64,000 bases of DNA from Candidatus Terraquivivens ruidianensis (lineage in GTDB: Archaea > Thermoproteota > Nitrososphaeria_A > Caldarchaeales > Wolframiiraptoraceae): NCBI GenBank assembly GCA_023267975.1, contig JALNLA010000001.1, positions 62,001 to 126,000 on the forward strand, given 5' to 3'. Below, in pieces: positions 41,648 to 50,204 of the stretch. Under the pieces are notes generated by a model. That model was not told the origin of the DNA. It worked only from the letters and a program-made list of their open reading frames with translations, and made no database searches. Position 1 is the stretch's first letter. The number at the start of each line of letters is the position of its first letter. A program made the position numbers and the translations under genes.

Positions 41648-42338
41648 TAATCAGCACCTCCTCCCTTTCAATCACACCGTCCCTAAGTCGGATTATCCTC
41701 TTTGTCTGGTATGCGACCTCGGGGTTATGTGTAACAACTACTATGGTTCTTCCCTCCTTGTTTAGATTCTTAAAAATTTCAATGATTACATTTGCGCTCT
41801 TAGAATCAAGATTACCCGTCGGCTCATCGGCAAGCATTATTTTCGGATCCGAAACAATGGCCCTGGCTATTGCAACCCTCTGCTGCTCGCCGCCGCTCAA
41901 CTGCGGCGGCTTTGAGTCAGCCTTATGCTCCAGCCCGACCTTCTTGATGGCCTCTAAAACTTTTTCTCTCCTCTCACCTGTGGGCAGACCTCTTACTATC
42001 AATGGAAGTTCCACGTTCTTCATGATGCTCATTCTTGGTAGTAGATTGTACATTTGAAAGACAAAGCCTATCTTCCTGTTCCTAAGGTCTGCCAGCTGGT
42101 TGTCATCTAACGTCGAGATGTCTATTCCGTCTATTATCACCTGGCCGCTCGTCGGTCTATCCAAGGCACCGAGCACGTTCAAAAGCGTAGACTTTCCGCT
42201 CCCTGATGGCCCAACTATTGCTACAAAGTCTTCGTCAAAGAACTTCAGGCTTATACCTCTTAGGGCCGGCACCTCAATTGGACCGGCCCTATAAACCTTT
42301 ACTAACGATCTTGTCTCGATAACAGGTTTATCCGTCAT
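41640..42338 (-). CDS. MacB/LolD-type ABC transporter ATP-binding protein
   Basis: A 232-residue ATPase with Walker A 'GPSGSGKSTLLN' (about 43-54), Q-loop 'VFQMYNLLPRMS', signature 'LSGGEQQRVAIARA', Walker B 'IMLADEPTGNLDS' and H-loop 'VVTHNPEV'. These are the LolD/MacB subfamily sequences. It powers the neighbouring FtsX-like permease. As first gene of the unit it probably carries the promoter. Confidence 0.94.
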   Translation of the reverse strand: MTDKPVIETRSLVKVYRAGPIEVPALRGISLKFFDEDFVAIVGPSGSGKSTLLNVLGALDRPTSGQVIIDGIDISTLDDNQLADLRNRKIGFVFQMYNLLPRMSIMKNVELPLIVRGLPTGERREKVLEAIKKVGLEHKADSKPPQLSGGEQQRVAIARAIVSDPKIMLADEPTGNLDSKSANVIIEIFKNLNKEGRTIVVVTHNPEVAYQTKRIIRLRDGVIEREEVLISG

Positions 42339-42513
42339 CAGGCTTTGACCCTTCAGGATTCTTAAAAATTTTTTCCAAAGTTCTTTCAGAATCTTCTAGG
42401 AGAACGACACCTAAGATCACTATAGAGGGGCATTTATAAGGCAGCAGTTATATCATGAGCATAATAAAATTATTATTAAGTTGAATGATTCAATTTAGTT
42501 AAGTGCTACTGAA

Positions 42514-42588
42514 GGGCCCGTGGCGCAGAATGGACAGCGCACCGGCCTTCTAAGTCGGGGGTCGCGGGTTCGAATCCCGCCGGGCCCG
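42514..42588 (+). tRNA. tRNA-Arg (TCT)
   Basis: A complete cloverleaf: acceptor GGGCCCG (42514-42520) with CGGGCCC (42581-42587), discriminator G42588, D-stem GCGC/GCGC, anticodon stem CCGGC/GTCGG with loop CTTCTAA, T-loop TTCGAAT in GCGGG/CCCGC. The anticodon is TCT (about 42548-42550). There is no intron and no encoded CCA. Confidence 0.95.
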
Positions 42589-42691
42589 CTCATACTTCCG
42601 GTCCAAATTACCTCTGAGTTTCCTAAGTGGAACAATAGAAACCAGCTTAAGAACGTGAGGGTTGTGTAGAATATAGCGCGCAAACCGACTT

Positions 42692-43249
42692 CTAAGCCTT
42701 CCACCACTCAAACGCCAAATATGTGACCTTTCTATCCAGCAGGTTCGGAACCGCTATGACGAAGTGCTTCCTGACTGTCGTTGCCAACCTACCTGCCCTT
42801 ATCAGCTCGGCGGCCGAGAGCTCATCATCCTCCAGTTTGACTTGGACTATGAAGGGCGCATGCTCTATGCCCGGGCCATGCTTGTATACCGCGAAGTCGC
42901 TCCCGAACTTTATTCCCGGTGTGACCACGAACCCCTTATCCCTCAAATCCTTATACACCAAGTACTTCTCCTCGAACCTCTCGTAGCTCTTCCTTCCGTA
43001 CTCCATCAGCTCCTCCAACTTCATCAAAGAGTCGCCCTTTTTGACGTTGATTATTCCTTTCTCCACTAAGTAAACGGCCTCTATCACGTCAAGAACCAGC
43101 GGCGCATCAAAATCAAAGGTCTTGGGCTTGGGTATGCCGAGCGGCTTTCCGTAGTAACCCAGCTTGTAGAGCTCCCTTCCCTTCTCCACATCCCATACTA
43201 TTATGTTGTCTTGAACTAAGTCAGCAGTTATCCTATCTGGGCTACTCAA
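42692..43249 (-). CDS. endA: tRNA-splicing endonuclease
   Basis: A 185-residue EndA of the short archaeal type. The catalytic triad is visible: Y122 in 'DFAVYKHG', H130 in 'GPGIEHAPFIV' and K161 in 'TTVRKHFV'. It cuts bulge-helix-bulge junctions in precursor tRNAs. A substrate is in this window: the intron-bearing tRNA-Met at 9505-9592, whose non-canonical intron site usually requires a broad-specificity enzyme. Whether it works as homotetramer or with a second structural subunit is not evident. Confidence 0.93.
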   Translation of the reverse strand: MSSPDRITADLVQDNIIVWDVEKGRELYKLGYYGKPLGIPKPKTFDFDAPLVLDVIEAVYLVEKGIINVKKGDSLMKLEELMEYGRKSYERFEEKYLVYKDLRDKGFVVTPGIKFGSDFAVYKHGPGIEHAPFIVQVKLEDDELSAAELIRAGRLATTVRKHFVIAVPNLLDRKVTYLAFEWWKA

Positions 43250-43261
43250 AACCTACACCAA

Positions 43262-43936
43262 TTAGAATATAGTGAGCGAAAGCGTCCTTAACGTTTCAAC
43301 GGATTCTTCAGCTTTGTCTGCTATATCCTCGAGCATGGATACTATTTCATTTATGAGAAACATATGGCCTACCTTCATATCGCTCTGAAGAATCATCAGG
43401 CTCAGGTTCCTGTATATGTCGTCTATGCTCCTTTCTGCGTTATCTATTTCTGTAACCTTCTTCATGAAAGTCTCTGAATCGAGTGCAACGCTCAACAACG
43501 CTTCTCTTAACTTGCTGATGATTGACTGAACCGCCTCGCCCAGATGGAGTATTCCTTTGAATATCTCCCTATTTATCTTGAACTTAATTTTTACCAAGCT
43601 TACAAGCCTGTACGCTATTCCTTCGGACATATCAGCAATTTTGTCAAGGCCGCTCATCAATCTTAAGAAATCTTCCCTGTTTGTTAGGAGTGCTCCTACA
43701 TTCGCAACTTCCTTTTCCATCATCCTTCTAATATTCCGCTCCTCCTCGTCAAGTTTTAGGATAGCATCGTATTTAGATTCTATGTCTTTAAGGGGGGCCT
43801 CATTCATAACATCTTCTATCATCACGAGTACTGCCCTGAACATGTCCATAACCTTTCGGATTTGGTCTTGCAGTAGCGAGAGTAGCCTAGCGCCATATTC
43901 TTCTTCCCTATCTCTTGGCAGAGTCATGTTAACCAC
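43262..43936 (-). CDS. PhoU-like / DUF47 family protein
   Basis: A 224-residue all-helical protein composed of PhoU-like helices: 'LLSLLQDQIRKVMDMFRAVLVMIED', 'RMMEKEVANVGALL', 'MSGLDKIADMSEGIAYRL' and 'SMLEDIADKAEESVETL'. Members with this length (DUF47) often sit beside phosphate permeases and may regulate phosphate uptake or bind metal clusters. No phosphate transporter is next to it here; its neighbours are endA (12 bp) and glyS. Confidence 0.78.
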   Translation of the reverse strand: MVNMTLPRDREEEYGARLLSLLQDQIRKVMDMFRAVLVMIEDVMNEAPLKDIESKYDAILKLDEEERNIRRMMEKEVANVGALLTNREDFLRLMSGLDKIADMSEGIAYRLVSLVKIKFKINREIFKGILHLGEAVQSIISKLREALLSVALDSETFMKKVTEIDNAERSIDDIYRNLSLMILQSDMKVGHMFLINEIVSMLEDIADKAEESVETLRTLSLTIF

Positions 43937-43985
43937 TTTGATGGTAATGATTATTATTTTAAACCTTTTCTTTTCTGACGAAACT

Positions 43986-45443
43986 TTAGCGTCTTAACTT
44001 TTCTGTGAGGTATCCTTTAAGGTCTTTGATGGGGACCCTTTTCTGACCCATGGTGTCCCTTTCCCTGACCGTAACAGTTTCATCCTCCATCGTTTGGTAG
44101 TCTACGGTTACGCAGAACGGTGTGCCTATCTCATCCTGCCTCCTGTAGCGCCTACCTATGGAGCCACTCTCATCGTAAACCGTGTCAAAATCCAGCCTTA
44201 GAGCCTCGTAAACCTCCCGCGCTTTTTTGTCTAAATTGTCCTTGGTAACGAGCGGGAAGATAGCTACTTGGACCGGTGCCAACGTAGGTGGAAGCTTTAG
44301 GACAGTCCTTTCGCTTTCTTTCATGTAACTATGCTCCAGTATGCAGAAGAGACTTCTATCGACGCCCATAGAAAGCTCGAATATATGTGGTATTATTTTC
44401 TCTCCGTCGTCATAAACACTCAAATCCTGACCACTGACTCTGGAGTGGCCAGAGAGGTCATAGTCCGTCCTGTTGTTGCACGCAACTAGCTCTATCCATC
44501 CAATGCCGGTTAATACCTCTACATCCCATGCTTCCTTCGCATAGAAGGCCTTTTCCTCGTCGCTCAGTTGTCTTAGCCTGAATCGCTCCATATCGATACC
44601 TACGACTTGATAGAAGTGTTGTATGAGGGCAAGGTAGTAGGCTACGAGCATGCTCGATATGAGACCGGTCTCGACGCTTTCCTTACATGACGCTGCAATA
44701 ATTTTATCCTCATCCAAAGGTTTCAGCTTTAAAACGTAATTCTCGTACTCGCGTGCCTTTTGAAAATCGTTTGCCTTCTTTGGGTTAAAGAAGACCTCGA
44801 TCTCGGCTTGGTAAAACTCCCTAAGCCTTATCAAAGACTGTCTGGGCGATATCTCGTTCCTGAAACTCTTGCCATACTGCGCAATCGCAAACGGAAGTTT
44901 CTTCCTCATCGTTTTGTAAATCCTGAGGAAATCGACAAATATACTCTGGCAAGTTTCTGGTCTAAGGTAACACTCGTCGCCCGATGCGCCAACGTTTACT
45001 TTGAACATCATGTTAAACTTTGAAACTTTGTCGAGCTTACCTTTGCAGTTTGGACAGACGACGTTGTGTTCTGAGATGATTCTGTCCATTTCTTTTGTAT
45101 CCAGCCTTTCGGGTACTGAGAGCTTTAGAACTTCTTCGAGTAGCTTATCGGCCCTGAAGATGGCGTTACATACTGTGCACTTTGTTATCGGGTCCGTAAA
45201 ACTCTCAAGATGCCCGGAGGCTACGAATACCCTTTTCGGCATTATCTGGGAGCCGTCTATCTCTACCATTTCGTCCCTTCTAATCAACTCCCTTCGCCAA
45301 GCCTCTATGTACTTGTTCTTCATCGAAACAGCCAACGGCCCGTATTCATAGAAACCTGCTGGCGCATCGCTGTATATCTCCGAGGACGGGAAGAAGAAGT
45401 TTCGTTCAAGTGCCAACTTAATTATCTCGTCGTATAACGACAT
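43986..45443 (-). CDS. glyS: Glycyl-tRNA synthetase (class II, archaeal/eukaryal type)
   Basis: A 485-residue class II synthetase. Motif 1 region 'APAGFYEYGPLAVSMKNKYIEAW', motif 2 'FRNEISPRQSLIRLREFYQAEIEVF' and motif 3 'LSMGVDRSLFCILEHSY' are clear, plus the C-terminal anticodon-binding domain with 'VAIFPLV' and 'SIGRRYRRQDEIGTPFCVTVD'. A zinc-like site 'CTVC...CPNC' interrupts the N-terminal part. It is shorter than many archaeal GlyRS (about 570) but none of the key motifs is lost. Confidence 0.95.
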   Translation of the reverse strand: MSLYDEIIKLALERNFFFPSSEIYSDAPAGFYEYGPLAVSMKNKYIEAWRRELIRRDEMVEIDGSQIMPKRVFVASGHLESFTDPITKCTVCNAIFRADKLLEEVLKLSVPERLDTKEMDRIISEHNVVCPNCKGKLDKVSKFNMMFKVNVGASGDECYLRPETCQSIFVDFLRIYKTMRKKLPFAIAQYGKSFRNEISPRQSLIRLREFYQAEIEVFFNPKKANDFQKAREYENYVLKLKPLDEDKIIAASCKESVETGLISSMLVAYYLALIQHFYQVVGIDMERFRLRQLSDEEKAFYAKEAWDVEVLTGIGWIELVACNNRTDYDLSGHSRVSGQDLSVYDDGEKIIPHIFELSMGVDRSLFCILEHSYMKESERTVLKLPPTLAPVQVAIFPLVTKDNLDKKAREVYEALRLDFDTVYDESGSIGRRYRRQDEIGTPFCVTVDYQTMEDETVTVRERDTMGQKRVPIKDLKGYLTEKLRR

Positions 45444-45497
45444 CCTTGACTCCCTATCGCCTAAGATATGGGTGCGATAGCCAGTCGATATAAAGGT

Positions 45498-46193
45498 TTA
45501 TCTGAGCACGGGCTTCTTGCAACTTGGACACGTACCGTTTAGGTTTACCCAGAGGTCGATGCAACCTTTGTGGAATAATGTCTGGCAGTTGCTGCACATT
45601 GAGGTAGTCTCTGGGTCCAGCTCTTGGTAGCATATCCCGCAGATGGCGCCAGGGGGTATCTCAGTTGCGTGCGTTAGTTCAACAGCTTCCTCAACAATCG
45701 GAGCTGGGGCCCCAGGATAATAGGGTCCAGTATGAGGTATTACCTCAACCCTAATAGGCGTGGCTATTATCGTGACAGCGGGGACCATCATCGCTATCGC
45801 TGAAAGATAGGACATGAATATTCCTATTCCCAAATGCCCCTCTGCCTGTAGCGCGGGTATTATCATGAAATGCGCATAAGCTGGCGATGCTATCGCAAGA
45901 AGAGCTCCAACGAGTGTGGTGGCTCCGATGAGCCATCTTGCCGTCGTTATATTCGAGAACTTCGAAGACAGCAATAGCGCAACTCCGCAAACTATACCAC
46001 CGCCGATTGACATGTAGAGGGATTCGGCAATGACGTACCCCTCTATGGAAGTCGTTGTTATCGTGTCCGATATCACGATGTACCAGGACATGAGCAGCGT
46101 GAGGATGTGGACTGCGCCGATTCCAGCAGTGATTAATGCCAGTTTAAAAAACCTCCCTATTACGGCTTGGGATGAAACTTCCAAACCCGCCAC
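45498..46193 (-). CDS. Membrane-anchored RING-finger protein, candidate ubiquitin E3 ligase
   Basis: A 231-residue protein. Residues 10-150 form four hydrophobic helices (about 15-38, 50-75, 83-105, 118-145); a Pro-rich linker leads to a C-terminal RING. The metal ligands are C185, C188, C200, C203, H208, C211, C222 and C225, a C4HC3 arrangement with the E2-contact-like Trp in 'CIDLW' and end 'CPSCKKPVL'. Ligand order and spacing match the soluble small RING protein at 47.5 kb, so the two are related. It would ubiquitinate membrane or membrane-near proteins. A TATA-like 'atttataca' on the minus strand (about 46227-46236) lies upstream; the coiled-coil gene diverges from the same region. Confidence 0.82.
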   Translation of the reverse strand: MAGLEVSSQAVIGRFFKLALITAGIGAVHILTLLMSWYIVISDTITTTSIEGYVIAESLYMSIGGGIVCGVALLLSSKFSNITTARWLIGATTLVGALLAIASPAYAHFMIIPALQAEGHLGIGIFMSYLSAIAMMVPAVTIIATPIRVEVIPHTGPYYPGAPAPIVEEAVELTHATEIPPGAICGICYQELDPETTSMCSNCQTLFHKGCIDLWVNLNGTCPSCKKPVLR

Positions 46194-46301
46194 TCAACCT
46201 TCTGTTAAGTTTCTCTATACTAAACGTTGTATAAATGCTTATCCAGCCTCCCACTTATGTATATTTTTATACAAGTTTTGCACGAACCTCTGTGAGCTAA
46301 A
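46194..46301. promoter_or_regulatory. Divergent promoter region of the membrane RING gene and coiled-coil gene
   Basis: Within 108 bp there is a plus-strand TATA 'tatttttata' (about 46262-46271), 30-40 bp before the ATG at 46302, and a minus-strand TATA 'gcatttataca' (about 46227-46237). Shared control of the two genes is likely. Confidence 0.55.
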
Positions 46302-47141
46302 ATGGGTTTTCTGGGAGGAAAGTCCAAAGAAGAGGTCTTCAATGAATTTAGAAGAGAGCTAGAGGAGCTCAGGCTCCAGCTTGAGGAGAAAATAGACAAA
46401 AAGATTGGTGCGCTCGAAAGAGCACTTAGTGAGGTCTCAGAAAACGTTAAGGAACTTATGAAGGAAAGGGCATTCCCAGAAGAGTTTCTGCTAAGCGTGA
46501 ACAAAGCAGCTGAAAAGGCGGAAAATGTTGTTAGGGAGCTGAGAGTTACGAAGGAATACCGAGAATGGTTTGATTCTATTAAGGACGGTCTTAACGACGT
46601 TTTGGAGCTACTTTCACGGGAGAGGGCCATGCTTAGGGAGGATGTGGAGAGGTTGGTTAAAGAGAGGAGCGACCTTGAGACCCTTAAAAACGAATTGAAG
46701 AAGTGGAGGGCAGACCTTGATGAGAGGGAGCAGAGGCTTTCAGCCTTTAGCGAGCGTGTTAGGGAGCTTGAAGAAAGGAAGAATAGAGTTGAGATGGAGC
46801 TTAGGGAGCTATCCCAGCGTTATTTAGTGTCGTTGGAGGATATGTTGCATAGGGTTAACGAAGAAGTGGGTAAGATAAATCGGATGTTTAAGCTAAAGGA
46901 GATAAGGCTTGAGAGGATTGTAAAGAGAGAGAGGGAACTTTCGGATGCTTTAATGAAGGTAAAGGAGCGTGAAGAATTGTCGCATGAATTAGAAAAGAGG
47001 GTAAAGGAGATGAACGAAGAGGTCTCTAAGTTAGAGAGAAAGAGGGCAGAGCTGTCAAACGATATAAACGAGCTTATGGAGCGTAAGGCAAGTTTAGAAA
47101 AGCTGGTGGGAGAGCTCAGGAGGGCTATACTTACTCCCTAA
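46302..47141 (+). CDS. Long coiled-coil protein
   Basis: A 279-residue, almost wholly coiled-coil protein with about 40 percent charged residues: heptad-like runs 'EVFNEFRRELEELRLQLEEKIDKKI', 'LKKWRADLDEREQRLSAFSERVRELEERKNRVE' and 'LEKRVKEMNEEVSKLERKRAELSNDINELMERK'. The N-terminal 'MGFLGGKSKEE' could be a short membrane- or protein-docking tag. No enzyme motif. It diverges from the membrane RING gene and converges on the E1-RING operon (4-bp overlap), so a structural partner of the ubiquitin apparatus is possible but unproved. Confidence 0.75.
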   Translation: MGFLGGKSKEEVFNEFRRELEELRLQLEEKIDKKIGALERALSEVSENVKELMKERAFPEEFLLSVNKAAEKAENVVRELRVTKEYREWFDSIKDGLNDVLELLSRERAMLREDVERLVKERSDLETLKNELKKWRADLDEREQRLSAFSERVRELEERKNRVEMELRELSQRYLVSLEDMLHRVNEEVGKINRMFKLKEIRLERIVKRERELSDALMKVKEREELSHELEKRVKEMNEEVSKLERKRAELSNDINELMERKASLEKLVGELRRAILTP

Positions 47142-47449
47142 TCTTTTCTAAGTGTTTTCTCCAAAGTTTCGATTAAGCTATTAAAGGCCTCTATGAGAGA
47201 GTCTATATGCGCGAGTATCTGGTCCTGACCCTTCTCCAAAGCCGCTAACCTACTTTCCAGCCTGTTCAATAGGTCGGTGCTCGGTATTTTATTTTCGAGC
47301 GATTGGACTTTAGTCGAAAGTTCTTCGGTGTCCTCATGAATCATGGAAATTGCTTCAGCTAATTTCTTAACCGTGTTGAGTGATGCCACTTTTCCCCCGG
47401 GCGTATCCACGTACTCTAAATCTATTACAAATTCTTCTTCCTCGCTCAT
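47138..47449 (-). CDS. Short coiled-coil protein in the E1-RING operon
   Basis: A 103-residue protein with acidic N-terminus, beta-turn 'YVDTPGGKVASLNTVKKLAEAIS' and a coiled coil from about residue 40 to 98 ('LSTKVQSLENKIPSTDLLNRLESRLAALEKGQDQIL'). It is the third gene of the E1 - small RING - coiled-coil operon (4-bp overlap with the RING gene). Its constant coupling suggests a scaffold or specificity subunit for the RING ligase. No known family recognised. Confidence 0.7.
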   Translation of the reverse strand: MSEEEEFVIDLEYVDTPGGKVASLNTVKKLAEAISMIHEDTEELSTKVQSLENKIPSTDLLNRLESRLAALEKGQDQILAHIDSLIEAFNSLIETLEKTLRKD

Positions 47450-47679
47450 AACACCACCTCCAGTACTGGCCTCTTACATATTGGGCAGGCGTTCCTTATG
47501 CTTAGCCAATTATCAAAACATGTCTTATGACCTACGGCACCGCAGTGGGGGCACGTTATTGTCGCCGCACCCTCATCAATCTCAGAAGTGCAAATTGGGC
47601 ACATCTTACTTACCGTCTTAGCTTTTACCCAGATCCACTTGCCTATGCAAACTTCACGCCCTATCACTACTCTCAACAA
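47446..47679 (-). CDS. Small RING-finger protein (E3-like) of the ubiquitin cluster
   Basis: A 77-residue protein; ligands C27, C30, C43, C46, H51, C54, C65, C68 with 'CFDNW' and end 'CPICKRPVL'. This corresponds to the small zinc RING finger protein reported in the Caldiarchaeum ubiquitin cluster, which promotes E2-dependent ubiquitin transfer. It starts at TTG, overlapping the E1 stop region by 26 bp, so it is translationally linked to E1. The N-terminal 25 residues are basic and hydrophobic with no clear role. Confidence 0.88.
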   Translation of the reverse strand: MLRVVIGREVCIGKWIWVKAKTVSKMCPICTSEIDEGAATITCPHCGAVGHKTCFDNWLSIRNACPICKRPVLEVVL

Positions 47680-48841
47680 AACTCACCCTTATGGCTATCG
47701 GCACGTACCGCCTGCTTGTGTGAATATACAAAATGTCGTCGCTTTTAATGTTTATCTCCGACAGCTTTTGTTCGTCTTTTAATATCCATTTTTTATACTG
47801 GATTTCAGGGTCCGGGATGCTGAATAAGGAGCTTACCTTCTCCTTCAGGCTCCATACACAATCCTCGAGGCTAACGGTCACCTCGATGGGTTTCCCTTGT
47901 ATGACGTCGCCGCAAACGAAGCAATCCTCTCTCCTTTTCAGCGCAACTTTCGTTAACCTTTGTGAAATACCGTCGTATACGATGAGGTGCTTTGTTATCT
48001 TACCGATGCTTCCACCGTGTAGTATCTTTAGCACCTCTAAAGATGCTAGGCCTGCGATGACTGATGCTCCACCCTGAATCGCTGGTAGCTTAGGTTTCAG
48101 CAAATCCCTTAGTCGGATTATCTCCTCAGAAATCTTGCTACCTTCTCTTTGAAGCCTATCTATTGGGGCATACTTCAGGTCGTAAATCGTTTTTATACCC
48201 ATAGAAAACAGCTCCTTGACCAGCTCAAACGGTATCTCAATTTCGTTTTTCTTTAAATCCTCAGCAAGGTCCTCGGGCTTACGCCTTTTAAGGGTGCATT
48301 CGGCTAACTGCGTATCCTTAGGAATCAGGGTATCGCCATGACATTCGAGACACGCAGTTTCTCCTGGTATTATAACTTGCACGTTGCCATAAAGACCCTC
48401 GATTGCTGTATCAACGAGTGGCTTTTTGAGCTCAACGGCAAGCGAATTAAGCCATCTCCTCGTAGCCCAGTTGTCTAGACAAGAGCAAAAAACATCTACA
48501 TCCTTTAGCGTCGATTCATCAAACTTCCTCAGGTCCTCATAATAAGCATCAATCTTAACGTATGGGTTTATCCTCTGGAGCTTCTCTTTGGCCACAGCGG
48601 CTTTAGGTGAACCTATATCAGAGTCATCGAACAGCATTTGACGGTTAAGGTTCGAGAGTTCCACCACGTCGTTGTCAACTAAGATTAACTTGCCGATTCC
48701 CGCAAGGCAAAGGTTCTTTGCTACCTCGCAACCCGTTGCACCCACACCTGCTATCAAGATTGTTGAGTTTAAGACCTTCCGCTGGTCCCAGCCGCTAATC
48801 CTTATCTGTCTATCATATCTTTCCAGTAGATACGGCTCCAT
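47654..48841 (-). CDS. Ubiquitin-activating enzyme E1-like protein
   Basis: A 395-residue E1. It opens with the E1/ThiF hallmark 'YDRQIRISGW'; the adenylation Rossmann loop is 'GVGATG' (32-37); 'DNDVVELSNLNRQ' binds Mg-ATP; zinc pairs are C164/C167 and the late 'CFVC'; the thioester Cys is probably C182 in 'ECTLKRRKPE'. About residues 312-395 form a ubiquitin-like fold domain that should dock E2, separating true E1-like proteins from MoeB/ThiF. It adenylates the ubiquitin C-terminal Gly and passes it to E2. First gene of the E1-RING-coiled-coil operon; a minus-strand TATA 'attatatc' sits about 26-37 bp upstream. Confidence 0.93.
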   Translation of the reverse strand: MEPYLLERYDRQIRISGWDQRKVLNSTILIAGVGATGCEVAKNLCLAGIGKLILVDNDVVELSNLNRQMLFDDSDIGSPKAAVAKEKLQRINPYVKIDAYYEDLRKFDESTLKDVDVFCSCLDNWATRRWLNSLAVELKKPLVDTAIEGLYGNVQVIIPGETACLECHGDTLIPKDTQLAECTLKRRKPEDLAEDLKKNEIEIPFELVKELFSMGIKTIYDLKYAPIDRLQREGSKISEEIIRLRDLLKPKLPAIQGGASVIAGLASLEVLKILHGGSIGKITKHLIVYDGISQRLTKVALKRREDCFVCGDVIQGKPIEVTVSLEDCVWSLKEKVSSLFSIPDPEIQYKKWILKDEQKLSEINIKSDDILYIHTSRRYVPIAIRVSFVESSDRA

Positions 48842-48988
48842 TTACAGCTTGAAGGCTTGTTTGAACGATATAATAATGTTTAGGCCGAAATTTAAAAATG
48901 GACGTGCCAAAGCTACGGAGATGTTAGGGGTTAGATAGGGCATAATCATCATGAAAACGTTAAAAACTCAAGTGCGCTATAATCTGAC

Positions 48989-49660
48989 ATGATTAGCTGG
49001 ACGATAGATAACAGGCCGTCTTATACCGTGCTGAAGGTGAAGTTAGACCCTGGTGATTCTGTGACGTCAGAGGGTGGAGCGATGATGGCGATGAAGGGTG
49101 ACGTTGAAGTCAAGACGTCCACAGGTGGTATGAGGGGTGCAATACTAAGAGGGCTCGCAGGCGGCGAGTCCCTATTTTTGAATACATTCTCGACAAGGAC
49201 AGGTGGTGAAATCTGGCTTGTTCCACCAATGCCTGGAGATGTGGAATACATACCCCTTAACAATGAGGGCTACCTGATTCAGGACACCTCATACTTGGCG
49301 CATCACGGCGACGTAAAAGTGAGCGTTGGGTGGATGGGAGTAAAGGGCGTGCTGGCCGAGGGGCAATTTGTGTGGTTGAGTGTAAAGGGAACTGGAGGTG
49401 TGTGGGTAAACTCATTTGGTGCAATCGAAAAAGTCGAGCTACAACCTCACGAGAAGGTGAGTGTGGATAATTTCCACTTCGTAGCCATGCCGGAGAACAC
49501 CAAGTGGAGCGTGAGGAAGTTCGGCGGCTGGAAGAGCTTTCTTCTGGGAGGTGAGGGCATAATATTTGACGTCGAAGGTCCGACAAGAATCTACCTTCAG
49601 ACACGAGTACTCCCGCTGTTTGCAGAACTCTTGGCACCATACCTCCCCAGACAGAGATGA
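48989..49660 (+). CDS. AIM24/TIGR00266 family protein
   Basis: A 223-residue beta-rich protein of the TIGR00266/AIM24 family: 'LDPGDSVTSEGGAMMAMKGDVEVKTST', 'GGESLFLNTFSTRTGGEIWLVPPMPGDV' and late 'WKSFLLGGEGIIFDVEGPTRIYLQTR'. The fold is a double-stranded beta-helix like a tryptophan-RNA-binding attenuation protein. Function is unknown (mitochondrial AIM24 affects inner membrane organisation). It lies between the two divided ubiquitin operons on the opposite strand, which may be chance. Confidence 0.85.
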   Translation: MISWTIDNRPSYTVLKVKLDPGDSVTSEGGAMMAMKGDVEVKTSTGGMRGAILRGLAGGESLFLNTFSTRTGGEIWLVPPMPGDVEYIPLNNEGYLIQDTSYLAHHGDVKVSVGWMGVKGVLAEGQFVWLSVKGTGGVWVNSFGAIEKVELQPHEKVSVDNFHFVAMPENTKWSVRKFGGWKSFLLGGEGIIFDVEGPTRIYLQTRVLPLFAELLAPYLPRQR

Positions 49661-49697
49661 AAACTGTTTTTAACGACTCAGAACATAGAATTTTTAA

Positions 49698-50204
49698 CTA
49701 CATTCGCCACCTTAGCTTTTTCTCAAAGACCTTATCTGGAGTTGCGTATAACTGTATGTAATACTTAACCCTATTCAAAAAAACGTCTGGCCTATATTTC
49801 ATTTCGTAAGCGGCTATCGAGTTAAGCGGGTCGTCCGGGTTCGGGTTGGCCAGTAGATTTTGGAGCGACTCGATGATGTTTACGAGGTATAGCCCTGGCC
49901 TCCAGTCGTCTTTGAATATAGACTCGCATATCTTAGCAGGAACTTCGTCTGTGAAGTTAGGATGCCATATCCTCGTATGCCAAATTACGTTTGGCGGCGT
50001 GTACGGATACGACCTCGGTATCTTTATCTCTATCTTAAAGTATCCACCCTCGTAGTACCCAGAGCCCACGATTATGCCCGCATAGTGTGTCAGGTCACCA
50101 TCAACTATATCGAATAAGGGGGGGTCGCGCTCTTGTATCAGCCTATACTCTACGGCTAGCCTCTTATTCCATAAAGATTCAGGTAACTCTGAGTAGGCCT
50201 CCAG
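49698..50204 (-). CDS. Ubiquitin-conjugating enzyme E2-like protein, start codon unresolved
   Basis: The UBC core is clear: 'YYEGGYFKIEIKIPRSYPYTPP', 'HPNFTDEVPAKIC' with the catalytic Cys, and 'W-R-P-G-L-Y-L-V-N-I-I-E-S-L-Q-N-L-L'. The first conventional start (GTG 50069) would give 123 residues without helix 1 and strand 1. Yet the frame upstream encodes exactly these: 'LWNKRLAVEYRLIQERDPP' then 'FDIVDGDLTHYAGII'. No ATG, GTG or TTG exists in frame up to the stop at 50247-50249. The coordinates given assume a CTG at 50202-50204, preceded 5-12 bases upstream by a G-rich 'gggggtgg'. The alternative is a -1 frameshift from ubiquitin, joining at 50213. Confidence 0.85.
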   Translation of the reverse strand: MEAYSELPESLWNKRLAVEYRLIQERDPPLFDIVDGDLTHYAGIIVGSGYYEGGYFKIEIKIPRSYPYTPPNVIWHTRIWHPNFTDEVPAKICESIFKDDWRPGLYLVNIIESLQNLLANPNPDDPLNSIAAYEMKYRPDVFLNRVKYYIQLYATPDKVFEKKLRWRM

